Assembly (NCBI GenBank): GCA_947483075.1
Contig: CANKLE010000001.1
Location: 248,001-312,000, forward strand
Length of the DNA stretch: 64,000 nucleotides
DNA from: Flavobacteriaceae bacterium
Lineage (GTDB): Bacteria; Bacteroidota; Bacteroidia; Flavobacteriales; Flavobacteriaceae
Reading direction: 5' to 3'
The stretch's first letter is position 1. Each line of letters starts with the position of its first letter. A model generated the notes under the pieces. It was not told where the DNA came from. It saw nothing but the letters and a program-made list of their open reading frames with translations, and did no database searches. The translations under genes and the position numbers were made by a program. Of this stretch, positions 1 through 9,315 are shown piece by piece.

Positions 1-557
1 ATGCGAAAATCAGAATGGGCATCAAAGTTGATGGCATTAATAGCTTGTCCTTTGGCCAGTGCCGTGCCTTTTATCATGCCGTAGGCATTATTGTGTCCGC
101 CACCAATAACAATGGGAATTTTTCCGGCCCGAACCAATTGAGTAACAATATGCGTAACTTCTTTGTCGATACGCTCCACCAATTCGTTCATTTTTTTGCG
201 GTCAGCGGTAACATGAAAATCGAGTTGTTGCACTTCTTCCATTTCTGCAGAAACATCCAACTGCCCCAAAACCAACAATTCTTTGCCTCTGCAAAAAGAG
301 TTGTATTGTATGTTGGCAATACTGCTAATGGCGCTTTTCCAGGCAGAAGCCGCTCCAGGTCGCCCAAAATTAGCGCGAACTCCAATGTCTTCCGGAATAC
401 CAAACAGCACAAATCGGGCAGGGCATTCTTTGATGAATTCAGAAAGATCTGCTCCTACAGGCACGGTGAGCATGCGTTCACCAAACTTTATTTCACCACT
501 GCGGTGGTTGGTCACTTTGGCCAAATCGGGAGCAAAAAAAGGAATAATTTTTTCCAT
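1..557 (-). CDS. hutG: Formimidoylglutamase-like ureohydrolase, 3' end outside window
   Basis: The first ~185 codons of a ureohydrolase (arginase/agmatinase/formimidoylglutamase) are visible; the gene runs off the left edge. Translation from the ATG at 555-557 begins MEKIIPFFAPDLAKV. It contains the family motif GGGHNNAYG, whose His is a known manganese ligand, and close to the edge FDAHSDFR, the second metal-binding motif. The protein would release formamide and glutamate from formimidoylglutamate in histidine breakdown. The substrate call rests on the hutI gene 1 kb away on the same strand; arginase or agmatinase activity cannot be excluded without the C-terminus. Confidence 0.8.
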   Translation of the reverse strand, partial: MEKIIPFFAPDLAKVTNHRSGEIKFGERMLTVPVGADLSEFIKECPARFVLFGIPEDIGVRANFGRPGAASAWKSAISSIANIQYNSFCRGKELLVLGQLDVSAEMEEVQQLDFHVTADRKKMNELVERIDKEVTHIVTQLVRAGKIPIVIGGGHNNAYGMIKGTALAKGQAINAINFDAHSDFR

Positions 558-624
558 AATCGAGGGTCTAGGGCAGACAAAGTAATTTATTAGGACAAAC
601 ATACATTATTCGCCCAAATATTAT

Positions 625-632
625 TATTTTTG
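625..632 (+). promoter_or_regulatory. Putative -7 promoter box (TATTTTTG)
   Basis: TATTTTTG matches the Bacteroidota -7 consensus TAnnTTTG and lies 24 nt before the start of the coiled-coil protein at 656. No clear -33 TTG was picked out. Confidence 0.45.
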
Positions 633-655
633 TCGGAACAAAACAAAATTTTTTT

Positions 656-1540
656 ATGGAAAATCAAAAAAATAATTCGAATTTAAAAGCTATCATAGCA
701 GTGCTTTCTGTATTGCTTATCGGCAGTTTAGTTTATATTTTTAAAGTTACTTCGGATGCGAAAGCTTTGCAAACCGAATTGACCAAAACCACTTCCGAGA
801 AGGACAGTGTTACCAAAGATTTAGAAGCCTTAAAAGCCACCTACGATGCTGCAATAGCTGAAAACACATCCATGTCAGATGAATTAATAGCCGAACGCGA
901 AAAAGTAGTAAACTTATTGGCTGATTTAAAACGATCAAAAGGAGATGCCGCTTCTATGGCCAAATACAAAAAACAGTACTTGGAATTAGAAGAAAAAATG
1001 AAGGTGTTGATGCAAGAAAATGAAACACTAAAAAAAGCAAACGAAACGCTAACAGTACAACGAGACAGTACTGTAATGGTGTTGGGTGAAGCCAAAAAAT
1101 TCAACGAAGTGTTGGTGGGTCAAAACCAGGAGTTGTCTAAAACAGTTGAGGTAGCCTCAAAATTGATCATCACAAATTTAAAAACGGCTGCTTATAAATT
1201 GAGAAGTAAAGGCAGACAAGTGGCTACAGAAAAAGCCAGAAGCGCTGATGTATTAAAAATCAGCTTTACGATTGCCGAAAACAAAGTGGCTAAATCTGGC
1301 GATAAAAAATATTACGTACAAGTAATTGACAGCAAAAACAATGTATTGGGCGACAAACAAACGGAAAATTTCAGCGGAAATGTATTGACCTACAGTTTTA
1401 TTTCGACCGTTAAATTTGAAAACAAAACAGTAGATGTTTCCCAAGATCTTCAAGGATCTAATTTCGAAAAAGGTGCTTACACCGTAAACTTATTCGACAA
1501 TGGTGAATTGATTTCTAAAACGAACTTCACCTTAAAATAA
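656..1540 (+). CDS. Membrane-anchored coiled-coil protein
   Basis: A 294-residue protein of unknown function. Residues ~11-30 form one N-terminal membrane segment. Residues ~35-165 are rich in Lys, Glu and Leu with heptad-like spacing and look like a long coiled coil. The C-terminal ~110 residues are a beta-rich soluble domain. Similar flavobacterial proteins are sometimes labelled chromosome partitioning proteins; I see no Walker motif here, so that label is not supported. It stands alone between two converging or diverging histidine genes and ends at a bidirectional terminator. Confidence 0.75.
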   Translation: MENQKNNSNLKAIIAVLSVLLIGSLVYIFKVTSDAKALQTELTKTTSEKDSVTKDLEALKATYDAAIAENTSMSDELIAEREKVVNLLADLKRSKGDAASMAKYKKQYLELEEKMKVLMQENETLKKANETLTVQRDSTVMVLGEAKKFNEVLVGQNQELSKTVEVASKLIITNLKTAAYKLRSKGRQVATEKARSADVLKISFTIAENKVAKSGDKKYYVQVIDSKNNVLGDKQTENFSGNVLTYSFISTVKFENKTVDVSQDLQGSNFEKGAYTVNLFDNGELISKTNFTLK

Positions 1541-1562
1541 TCATTTACCACAAATCAAATAC

Positions 1563-1592
1563 AAAAAAGGAACCAAGTTGGTTCCTTTTTTT
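1563..1592. terminator. Bidirectional hairpin terminator
   Basis: A stem of AAAGGAACCAA and TTGGTTCCTTT around a very short loop is flanked by A and T runs, so it can work on both strands. It sits between the converging coiled-coil gene and hutI and touches the hutI stop codon. Confidence 0.85.
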
Positions 1593-2829
1593 ATGCGATA
1601 ACTTTTCCGTTCAAGATTACTTGCGCTATTGGGTTGGTTCCAAATGCATAGGGGATTTGATAGTAGGAGGGCATTTTTTTTGTGAGGATCAAATTGGCTT
1701 TTTTGCCCACCGTGATACTGCCGTGCGTCTGGGCTAAACCCATGGCGTAAGCCCCATTTAAGGTAGCCGCATTGATGGCTTCTTCGGGCGTTATTTTCAT
1801 TTTAATGCAGGCCGTGGCTACCACAAAATTCATATTCCCAGAAGGACAAGAGCCTGGGTTGTAGTCTGAGGCCAAGGCCAAAGGTAAATTCGCGTCCAAG
1901 ATTTCGCGAGCCGGTGTATAGGGGATGCCCAAAAAATAGGAGCAACCCGGTAAGGCAACAGGCATCGTATCGCTGTTTTGGAGCGCTTGAATGTCTTCGG
2001 GGGTAAGTAGTTCCAGGTGATCGACCGATAAGGCTTGGTGCGCAACGGCTGCAGCTACTCCGCCAAGCGCATTAAATTGATTTACATGAATCTTAGGAGT
2101 CAAGTTATAGTTGGCGCCCGCTTGCATAATTTTTATCGTGTCAGCGACCGAAAAATACCCTTTTTCGCAAAACACATCGATATAGTCGGCTAGGTTTTCT
2201 TGGGCAATGGCTGGCAGCATCTCAGTAATTAATAAATCAATATAGGAGGAAGGATTGGCAGAAAATTCTCTTGGAAAGGCATGTGCACCCAAAAAAGTAG
2301 CTTTAATGGCTATTGAGTGGTTGGCTTTCAACCGTTGAATTACGCGCAGCATTTTGAGTTCACCTTCAAGGGTTAAGCCATAACCCGATTTAATTTCTAG
2401 GGCACCAGTTCCCATGGCAATCAGTTCTAGTAAACGCGCTTCGGCTTGGGTATACAATTCGTCTTCGCTAGTTTTTTGAAGTTTGTCGGCTGAATTTAGA
2501 ATTCCACCACCTTTATTTGCGATTTCTTCGTAACTCAATCCGTTGATGCGGTCTACGAATTCTTGTTCGCGGTTGCCTGCATAAACCAAATGACTATGGC
2601 TGTCGCACCAGGAAGGCAATACAAAACGATCGGTGGCATCTATCACTTCGTGTTGGGTCACTTCTGGACAATTAGTCATTGGCCCAAAGTCGGCAATGCA
2701 GTCGTTTTTGATGAGCAAATAGGCGTGTTCCAATTGAGGCAATTCTGCCATCGCTTTTCCCGCAACTCTGTTTACAGCAGCAGGGCGAATTTGGAGCAGT
2801 GATTTGATGTTGATTAGTAAGAGAGACAT
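1591..2829 (-). CDS. hutI: Imidazolonepropionase
   Basis: A 412-residue amidohydrolase, the usual length for HutI, which opens imidazolone-5-propionate to N-formimidoyl-L-glutamate in cytosolic histidine breakdown. Visible features are the metal-binding HxH in CDSHSH (about residues 75-80), the EIKSGYG stretch typical of HutI, further His ligands in FLGAHAFP and HVNQFN, and the catalytic Asp region SDYNPGSCP. The enzyme preceding it in the pathway (urocanase) is not in the window; the following step may be the hutG-like gene at the left edge, same strand but separated by the divergent coiled-coil gene. Confidence 0.93.
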   Translation of the reverse strand: MSLLLINIKSLLQIRPAAVNRVAGKAMAELPQLEHAYLLIKNDCIADFGPMTNCPEVTQHEVIDATDRFVLPSWCDSHSHLVYAGNREQEFVDRINGLSYEEIANKGGGILNSADKLQKTSEDELYTQAEARLLELIAMGTGALEIKSGYGLTLEGELKMLRVIQRLKANHSIAIKATFLGAHAFPREFSANPSSYIDLLITEMLPAIAQENLADYIDVFCEKGYFSVADTIKIMQAGANYNLTPKIHVNQFNALGGVAAAVAHQALSVDHLELLTPEDIQALQNSDTMPVALPGCSYFLGIPYTPAREILDANLPLALASDYNPGSCPSGNMNFVVATACIKMKITPEEAINAATLNGAYAMGLAQTHGSITVGKKANLILTKKMPSYYQIPYAFGTNPIAQVILNGKVIA

Positions 2830-2898
2830 GCCGCTTTTTTGGAGTAAATGTAAATTGGAATTTTAAAAACTCCTATCTTTCCGTCAAAATATTCTGTT

Positions 2899-3981
2899 TT
2901 GAAAAGAGTGAGCTACAATAAAGTTAGAAAAATTCAGCCCAATTATTTTGAATACACCGGCGTGCATACTACAGATCCAGTAGAAATGCAATTGTTTGTT
3001 TACAACGAAGAGGGCTACGAAGAGTACTCAAAAGTTGGGTTTGATCGGATTGAAAAAGAACTGCAAGACAAACTTCAAAAAAACGATGTTAAGTGGCTTA
3101 ATATTCATGGATTACACGATATTAATGCAATAAAAAAAACAGGTGAATTACTGGGTTTAGAACCCTATGTAGTGAGTGATATTCTGAATGTTTCCAAGCG
3201 TTCTAAAATGGAAGAGCTCGACCAGATTTTGTTTTTTAGCGTGAAATCAATTTTGCCTGGAGAGGATGACCAACATGTGCATGTGGAGCAAATTAGTTTT
3301 GTTCTCAAAGACAATATGCTGGTTTCTTTTCAGGAAAAGAAAAGCGCCTTTTTTACCCACATTCGGGAACGCATCAAAACACACAGCGGCATTGTTCGCA
3401 AAAAGCAAAACGACTACTTGTTGTATTTGCTACTCGATGCGGTCATGGAAAATTTCTTCATCACCATTGAGTATTACGAAGACGGGATCGAACGCTTGTT
3501 AGTGAAAGCAAAATCAAGTGATGACCCAAAAGTATTGGTAGAGATCGAGCGCAATCGAGAGAATTTAAACTTCCTAAAACGTTCTATTTTGCCTTTACGT
3601 GACGCCTTGTACAATTTAAAAAGCGAACAAGATGATGAAGCCTTTAACGTAATCGACGAATCAAATTACACCTTTTTTACCCGCTTGCACCAAAAAGCCA
3701 TCGAGATTTTAGAGCAAATAGAATACGACATCAACACCCTAGATAGCGCCTCCAATTTTTACTTTTCTTCCCAAAGCCACCGCATGAATGAAATCATGAA
3801 AGTACTCACGGTTGTCTCTGTGATTTTCATGCCTCTAACATTTATAGTAGGGGTGTACGGAATGAATTTCAAGCACATGCCAGAGCTCGAATTTACCTAC
3901 GGATATTATGTAGTGGTGGGTTTGATGATTGCGGTAGCTGCAACAATGGCCTGGTATTTTAAACGTAAAAAATGGTTCTAA
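2899..3981 (+). CDS. corA: CorA-family magnesium/cobalt transporter
   Basis: A 360-residue CorA homologue for Mg2+ (or Co2+) uptake through the inner membrane. A long soluble N-terminal part is followed by two C-terminal membrane segments; the first ends in the diagnostic YGMN motif, and the tail is basic (FKRKKWF). The chosen start is TTG at 2899: the N-terminal KRVSYNKVRKIQPN is typical of flavobacterial CorA and would be lost at the next in-frame ATG. It has its own gap upstream, divergent from hutI. Confidence 0.92.
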   Translation: MKRVSYNKVRKIQPNYFEYTGVHTTDPVEMQLFVYNEEGYEEYSKVGFDRIEKELQDKLQKNDVKWLNIHGLHDINAIKKTGELLGLEPYVVSDILNVSKRSKMEELDQILFFSVKSILPGEDDQHVHVEQISFVLKDNMLVSFQEKKSAFFTHIRERIKTHSGIVRKKQNDYLLYLLLDAVMENFFITIEYYEDGIERLLVKAKSSDDPKVLVEIERNRENLNFLKRSILPLRDALYNLKSEQDDEAFNVIDESNYTFFTRLHQKAIEILEQIEYDINTLDSASNFYFSSQSHRMNEIMKVLTVVSVIFMPLTFIVGVYGMNFKHMPELEFTYGYYVVVGLMIAVAATMAWYFKRKKWF

Positions 3982-4078
3982 TATAAGTTTAGATAAAATA
4001 CATCAAAATACTGAAAATCAATACAATAAATATTCAGTATAGATTTAACTTATAGTAAAAAAATAGCGAATTTTCAGT

Positions 4079-5104
4079 TTATTTGCTCAGTCTATGCAGG
4101 GTAAAGGTGAGCGAAGCCAACAACACAAAAGCACCAATTTGATGCGCCAAGCCCAACCAGATAGGCACCCCAAAAAGCAAGGTAAAAACACCCAAACTAA
4201 ACTGAATGAATACCACAGTAAGTACCGTGTAAATTCCGTTTTTCTGCCCTTTATCCAAGTTGAATTTTCGGCTTTTGTAGGCCAACAAACCAATAAGTCC
4301 AACGACTACGTAGGCCAACGTTCGGTGCACAAACTGTACGCCACTTTTTCCTTCAACCAAATTCAGGAAGAGTGTTTTTTGTTCTATAAATACGCTCTCG
4401 TGAATAAATTGTCCATCGCTCATCAGTGGCCAATGGTTGTGAATCAGTCCGGCGTTTAATCCTGCCACAAAGCCGCCGTAAATTATCTGAAGCAAAGCAA
4501 AAGCCAAAGCAATGCGCGCTAGATTCCGCAATTCTTTATGGATTGATTTGCGCTCCGGAAATTGCAAATCCAAGGCCACCCAGAGTGTATAGGCAAACGT
4601 TACAAAGGCAAAAGTAAGGTGTAGTGAAAGGCGAAAATGGCTCACATCTGGGTTGTTTACCAGCCCACTTTTTACCATATACCAACCAAAAAACCCTTGT
4701 AAAGCTCCCATACCCAACAATACATAGCATTTGCGCAGGGTCGCTGCGTCTATTTTTTTCTTAATCAAGAAATATATAAATGGGATGATGAAAACCAGCC
4801 CAATCACGCGGCCAATTAGGCGGTGAAACCATTCCCAAAAATAGATGTATTGGTAGTCGGCCAGCGTAAAATTGGTTTGACTATTGATGAGTTGGTATTC
4901 GGGAAATTTCTTGTATTGCTCAAAGGCTTCGTTCCATTTGGCCTCCGTGAGCGGCGGAAAGGTATCCGTAAGCAAGTGCCAATCGGTCATCGAAAGGCCC
5001 GAATTGGTGAGTCGGGTAATACCGCCCACAATCACCATAATAAACACCAAAAAGCAGCCCGAAAGCAGCCAAATAATCACCGATTTGTTTTCTTTTTGTA
5101 TCAT
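4079..5104 (-). CDS. ctaA: Heme A synthase (COX15/CtaA)
   Basis: A 341-residue membrane protein with about eight predicted helices. COX15/CtaA oxidises the C8 methyl group of heme O to give heme A for aa3-type oxidases. The four heme-ligand His regions can be seen: WEWFHRLIGR, HLTFAF, FVHRTLAY and AHQIGAF. Length and the N-terminal GGITRLTNSGLSM stretch match the family. It is a single gene here; other aa3 oxidase genes are not in the window. Confidence 0.93.
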   Translation of the reverse strand: MIQKENKSVIIWLLSGCFLVFIMVIVGGITRLTNSGLSMTDWHLLTDTFPPLTEAKWNEAFEQYKKFPEYQLINSQTNFTLADYQYIYFWEWFHRLIGRVIGLVFIIPFIYFLIKKKIDAATLRKCYVLLGMGALQGFFGWYMVKSGLVNNPDVSHFRLSLHLTFAFVTFAYTLWVALDLQFPERKSIHKELRNLARIALAFALLQIIYGGFVAGLNAGLIHNHWPLMSDGQFIHESVFIEQKTLFLNLVEGKSGVQFVHRTLAYVVVGLIGLLAYKSRKFNLDKGQKNGIYTVLTVVFIQFSLGVFTLLFGVPIWLGLAHQIGAFVLLASLTFTLHRLSK

Positions 5105-5197
5105 TTTTTTGAAGATTTTCCTCCCGATTGTTCGAGGCTATCAGGGCTAGAATAGAATTCAGCAGGCAAATTTAGGGTAAATTACTAGAGCCAAGAA

Positions 5198-6631
5198 TTA
5201 ACAAACGTTAATCTTCAGCTTCATCTTTTCAGCTTTGTTGAGCATATAAGCATAGGCTTCGTTGTAGTCATTGGCAATCTCGCCGTCCAAAATGGCTTGT
5301 TTGATCGATTCTTTCAATTGGCCAATCTCGCGACAAGGTCCTAAATTATAAATACGCATGATCTCTTCTCCGCTTATTGGCGGTTGAAAATTGCGCACAT
5401 GATCGCGCGCCTCAACTTCAATAATTTTTTGTTTCACCAGATCAAAATTGTGGTGGTATTTCTTGAATTTATTCGGATTCTTGGTGGTAATGTCTGCGGC
5501 ACACAAGGTCATTAAAGCATCTACATCTTCGCCGGCATCAAATACCAAACGGCGCACGGCCGAGTCGGTTACTTCGTCTTGCGAAAGCACAATGGGCCGC
5601 GAACTCATGACAACCATTTTTTGTACAAACTTCAGCTTGTTGTTGAGTGGCATGTGCAAGCGTTCAAAGATTTTTTTTACCATTTTTCCGCCCAAAAATT
5701 CATGCCCATGAAAGGTCCAGCCTTGCTTTTTCACAAAGCGTTTGGTGGGTGCTTTGCCAATGTCGTGAAATAAGGCAGCCCAGCGCAACCATACGTCATC
5801 GGTGTTTTTGCAAATATTATCGACCACTTCTAGGGTGTGGTAAAAATTGTTTTTGTGGGTTTGCCCTTCTATCTCTTCCACCTGATTCAAAGCAGTCAAT
5901 TCAGGTAATATAAGGTCCAAGAGGCCTGTTTTGTACAACAGTAAAAAACCAGTCGAAGGTTGGTCTGTGGCCAAGATTTTGTGTAATTCTTCCACGATGC
6001 GTTCGCCGGAGATAATGCCAATTCGATCCTTGTTTTGGCTGATGGCAGCAAAGGAATCGGCTTCAATGTCAAAGCCCAATTGCGTCGCAAAGCGAATGGC
6101 GCGCAACATCCGCAACGGATCATCAGAGTAGGTAATGTCTGGATCGAGTGGGGTTTTGATGCGTTTTTGCTCCAGGTCTTTCACGCCATTAAACGGATCA
6201 AGTAATTCGCCATAAGTAGCTGGATGCAAAGAAATTGCCAAAGCATTGATGGTAAAATCACGACGGTTTTGATCGTCAACTAAGCTGCCGTTTTCTACTA
6301 CCGGATTGCGGCTTTCAAACAGATAACTTTCTTTTCGTGCGCCTACAAATTCGATGTCGGTATCTTCGAAGCGCAGCATGGCAGTGCCGTAATTTTTAAA
6401 CACTTGCACTTTGGGATGATACGGAATTAATTCAGCCACCTTGAGCGCCAAGTCTATTCCCGAACCTACTGCTACAATGTCAATGTCTTTTTTGAAGTCA
6501 CGCGCCAAAAGATAATCGCGCACAAATCCGCCTATCACATAGCTTTCTATACCCAATTCTTGGGCTGCTTGGGATACCAGTTTAAATATCGGATGACTGA
6601 GTGCTGCGGTGTAATTATTTAGGTTGGCCAC
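5198..6631 (-). CDS. cca: CCA tRNA nucleotidyltransferase with HD domain
   Basis: A 477-residue class II nucleotidyltransferase. The N-terminal head has GGFVRDYLL and the catalytic KKDIDIVA; RRDFTINALA and DPLRMLRAIRFA follow as expected for CCA-adding enzymes or poly(A) polymerases. A central HD phosphohydrolase domain has ALFHDIGKAP. It adds or repairs the 3' CCA end of tRNA, consistent with the tRNA-Ser in this window lacking an encoded CCA. Poly(A) polymerase I cannot be formally excluded from sequence alone. Confidence 0.9.
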   Translation of the reverse strand: MANLNNYTAALSHPIFKLVSQAAQELGIESYVIGGFVRDYLLARDFKKDIDIVAVGSGIDLALKVAELIPYHPKVQVFKNYGTAMLRFEDTDIEFVGARKESYLFESRNPVVENGSLVDDQNRRDFTINALAISLHPATYGELLDPFNGVKDLEQKRIKTPLDPDITYSDDPLRMLRAIRFATQLGFDIEADSFAAISQNKDRIGIISGERIVEELHKILATDQPSTGFLLLYKTGLLDLILPELTALNQVEEIEGQTHKNNFYHTLEVVDNICKNTDDVWLRWAALFHDIGKAPTKRFVKKQGWTFHGHEFLGGKMVKKIFERLHMPLNNKLKFVQKMVVMSSRPIVLSQDEVTDSAVRRLVFDAGEDVDALMTLCAADITTKNPNKFKKYHHNFDLVKQKIIEVEARDHVRNFQPPISGEEIMRIYNLGPCREIGQLKESIKQAILDGEIANDYNEAYAYMLNKAEKMKLKINVC

Positions 6632-6669
6632 GAATTCACGAATTTTTTATTTAATTCTTTTTAATTCAA

Positions 6670-7044
6670 TCATAAAACAACTCGTCTATACTCCAACGAA
6701 TCTTTATTGAAATTTGCAATAATTGCTATTTTATTTCCAGACACTTTTAAATAATTCATTGCTTGCGCAATGTGCGAATCTGTGATAGAACTACACGACT
6801 TTACTTCTAAAATAAATTTATCATAAATTACAAAGTCAGCGAAGAATTTGTGGTTTAAAATAATTTCTTTATATCGAACCGTATATTCTTTTTCTCGATC
6901 AAAAAGAATTTTTGATTTTTTTAATTCGTATTCAATTGCATCTTTATAGACTATCTCGAGAAATCCTTTTCCAAGATTATTGTGAACATCAAACAAGATG
7001 CCTAGCAATGTATAGCTCTCTGTTTTATAAATAATGTTTGGCAT
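6670..7044 (-). CDS. GxxExxY protein
   Basis: A 124-residue protein of the GxxExxY family, named after the motif seen here as GFLEIVY. Later residues FADFVIYDKFILEVKS look like a compact PD-(D/E)xK nuclease-fold core (D, E-x-K). The cellular role of the family is not established. I prefer the ATG at 7044 (MPNIIYKTE) over the upstream GTG at 7074. It sits between cca and tsaC on the same strand; its A/T-rich codon use contrasts with both neighbours, suggesting transfer. Confidence 0.85.
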   Translation of the reverse strand: MPNIIYKTESYTLLGILFDVHNNLGKGFLEIVYKDAIEYELKKSKILFDREKEYTVRYKEIILNHKFFADFVIYDKFILEVKSCSSITDSHIAQAMNYLKVSGNKIAIIANFNKDSLEYRRVVL

Positions 7045-7100
7045 ATAAATTCGTGCATTGCTGCGCCTGTTCACTTCGTTCGGGTCGTGGCGTATATTTT

Positions 7101-7676
7101 CTATTTTCTAATCACTTTTACTTGGGCGTCGAGGGTCAGTTTTATGATCGTAGAAGGTCGACCGCCGGGTTTTTCGCGGTCCAAATTTACAACATAGTCT
7201 ACGCCATTTATAATTTCAGGACTGATTTCTTTATACGTCATAGGAGTAGGAGCTCCGCTGATGTTGGCCGAGGTAGAAACCAGTGGTTTTTTCATGCGCT
7301 CCATCAACTTGAAACAAAAGGGAACTTTCACGATGCGCACCCCCAAAGTATTGTCGTCGGCAATGATATTCGGAGCTACATTTCGGGGCTTGTCCAAAAT
7401 TAAGGTGGTGGGTTTTTCAGACAAGTCAATGATTTGCCAGGCCGTCTCCGGAATGTCTTTAAAGACGTTGTACATCATCTTTTCACCATTCATCAAGCAA
7501 ATCATGCTTTTGCTTTCTTCGCGTTGTTTCAGGGCGTATATTTTAGCTACCGCTTCGGCATTCGTCGCATCGCAACCAATACCCCAAACCGTGTCGGTAG
7601 GATAGAGGATGAGTCCGCCTTGTTGAATCACCTCGAAGGCGTTATGTACTTCGGTATTCAGGTCGCTGTGTATCAT
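7101..7676 (-). CDS. tsaC: L-threonylcarbamoyladenylate synthase
   Basis: A 191-residue YrdC/Sua5-domain protein making threonylcarbamoyl-AMP for the t6A37 modification of tRNA. Visible motifs are YPTDTVWGIGCDA near the N-terminus, KQREESK in the nucleotide pocket, and STSANISG near the C-terminus. It has the short form without the extra C-terminal Sua5 domain. Its ATG overlaps the end of the acetyltransferase gene by 4 nt, so they are translationally coupled. Confidence 0.93.
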   Translation of the reverse strand: MIHSDLNTEVHNAFEVIQQGGLILYPTDTVWGIGCDATNAEAVAKIYALKQREESKSMICLMNGEKMMYNVFKDIPETAWQIIDLSEKPTTLILDKPRNVAPNIIADDNTLGVRIVKVPFCFKLMERMKKPLVSTSANISGAPTPMTYKEISPEIINGVDYVVNLDREKPGGRPSTIIKLTLDAQVKVIRK

Positions 7677-8311
7677 GGGAATGTTAAAGGACTGCGTTGT
7701 TTTTTTATTTGTGCTGGATTTCCGGCCACCATGCAGTTGTCGGGTACATTTTGGGTAACCATGGCTCCGGCGGCAATCACTACGTTTGATCCAATGCTCA
7801 GTTTGGGTAAAATCGTGGCATTGGCGCCAACAAAAGTAAAATCACCCACTTGCACGTTGCCCAAGAGTTTGGCACCAGGGCCTATTTCTACAAAATTTCC
7901 CAATGTGCAATCGTGGTGAATGGCAGCATTGGCATTGACCAAAACGCCTTTTCCTATACTAACATCAGCGCTCACAAACGAAAAAGCCATGAGTGAAACG
8001 CTTTCTCCCAAAGTTGCAGAGCTGCTCAAATGGGCCGATTTGGCAATCAAAGAAACGCTTTTCCCACCCTGAGCTTCGGCCAATTGCTGCAATTGAAAAC
8101 GCGTTATGCAACCGCCTATTCCCAAAATAAATTCGGGTTGATTATGCAGGTGTTGGGTTAATTCGTCTAGCGTATGGAGCACCGGAAAACCAAATAATTC
8201 GATTGGCCTGGGTTCGGACACGTTGTCAAAAAAACACAAGTTTGCACCTTCGCTTGGATCAAGCAAATCATAAACTTCTTTGGCGTGGCCTTTGGCTCCA
8301 AGGATTAACAT
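7673..8311 (-). CDS. NeuD/PglD-family acyltransferase
   Basis: A 212-residue sugar O- or N-acyltransferase. The N-terminal ~80 residues (LILGAKGHAKEVYDLL) form the small nucleotide-sugar-binding domain of NeuD/PglD proteins. The C-terminal half is a left-handed beta-helix of hexapeptide repeats, ending VAGNPAQIKK as is usual in the family, with the likely catalytic His in AIHHDCTLG. It probably acetylates a surface sugar, in keeping with the glycosyltransferases next to it. It overlaps tsaC by 4 nt. Confidence 0.85.
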   Translation of the reverse strand: MLILGAKGHAKEVYDLLDPSEGANLCFFDNVSEPRPIELFGFPVLHTLDELTQHLHNQPEFILGIGGCITRFQLQQLAEAQGGKSVSLIAKSAHLSSSATLGESVSLMAFSFVSADVSIGKGVLVNANAAIHHDCTLGNFVEIGPGAKLLGNVQVGDFTFVGANATILPKLSIGSNVVIAAGAMVTQNVPDNCMVAGNPAQIKKQRSPLTFP

Positions 8312-8388
8312 AGGGTATTTTTAGTGCGGTCAAAAGTACGGAATTCCAATTAAAATTAGGGAACTAAATGGAGTATAAAACCAATCGG

Positions 8389-9315
8389 TTAAACCGTGAT
8401 TTTGGGTTTTTGCAAGTGTTGCAATGATTTCGAAAGGGGTGCTCCTTTCCAGATCAGATTAAATAATTCCCTGTTTTTGGATTTCACCATACTGCTTAAT
8501 CCGTATTTGAGTAGTAAAAACAAGCGAACTAGTTGCATACTTCGCCAACCATAATGTTTGCGAAGAATGTACATCAACGAGATTTTAATCTCTTTTTTGA
8601 TGGCCATTGATTTGCCGGTACTGGCCCCGTGGTAATGAATAAATTGCGCTTCGGGTACTAAATAAGTCGATTTTCCGAGATTCAATATGCGTATACATAA
8701 ATCGGTTTCTTCGTAATACAAAAAAATAGCAGGATCAAATTGACCGGCCTGCTCAAAATCTGCCGACCGAAGTAGCATGAAGCTACCCGGCACAAAATTT
8801 ACTGCCAATGGATTCTTGTGGTGTTTTTTGCGTTTGGGGTGTGTAGCCGGCGAAAACAGTTCCAAGTAATTTCGTCCTAAAATTTCGCGCGCAGGAGAAG
8901 CAAAATGATCAAGCGAAACCATAAAGGAATGATCTTCTTTAAAGGCTTGAGCCCCTACCACACCAACTGTTGGATGTTTTTCTAAGAAGGCGATGAGCAA
9001 ATTAAAACAGTCGTTGAGCAACAAGGTGTCGTTATTTAAAAAAGCTACATACTTGGCGTTAGCTTGTAAAAAACCAAAATTATTGCCACGACCAAATCCA
9101 CAGTTAATTTGAGTTTGGAAACAGCTTAAATTAGGATGACGGCCTGATTTACAATAGGAGAGTACTTTTTGATAGTCTTCGTCGGCCGAGCAATTATCAA
9201 CAACGATTACTTGAAAAGACAGGATTGGATTGGTTTTTTCAAACACTTTTTCAATACAAGGAATGGTATATTCACTCGAATTATAATTGATGAGGATTAC
9301 AGCTAAATCAAACAT
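8389..9315 (-). CDS. Family 2 glycosyltransferase (WbbL/rhamnosyltransferase-like)
   Basis: A 308-residue inverting GT-A glycosyltransferase: N-terminal VILINYNS, a DxD-equivalent in FLNNDTLL, and YYEETDLCIRILNLG in the C-terminal half, the arrangement common in WbbL-like sugar transferases. It should act on the cytosolic face of the inner membrane in polysaccharide or LPS synthesis; the sugar cannot be read from sequence. Its ATG overlaps the stop codon of the preceding glycosyltransferase by one base. Confidence 0.88.
   Translation of the reverse strand: MFDLAVILINYNSSEYTIPCIEKVFEKTNPILSFQVIVVDNCSADEDYQKVLSYCKSGRHPNLSCFQTQINCGFGRGNNFGFLQANAKYVAFLNNDTLLLNDCFNLLIAFLEKHPTVGVVGAQAFKEDHSFMVSLDHFASPAREILGRNYLELFSPATHPKRKKHHKNPLAVNFVPGSFMLLRSADFEQAGQFDPAIFLYYEETDLCIRILNLGKSTYLVPEAQFIHYHGASTGKSMAIKKEIKISLMYILRKHYGWRSMQLVRLFLLLKYGLSSMVKSKNRELFNLIWKGAPLSKSLQHLQKPKITV

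Noticed and set aside
15-593. 192-residue plus-strand ORF at the left edge
   Set aside because: It is antisense to the hutG-like gene, whose metal-binding motifs are clear on the minus strand.
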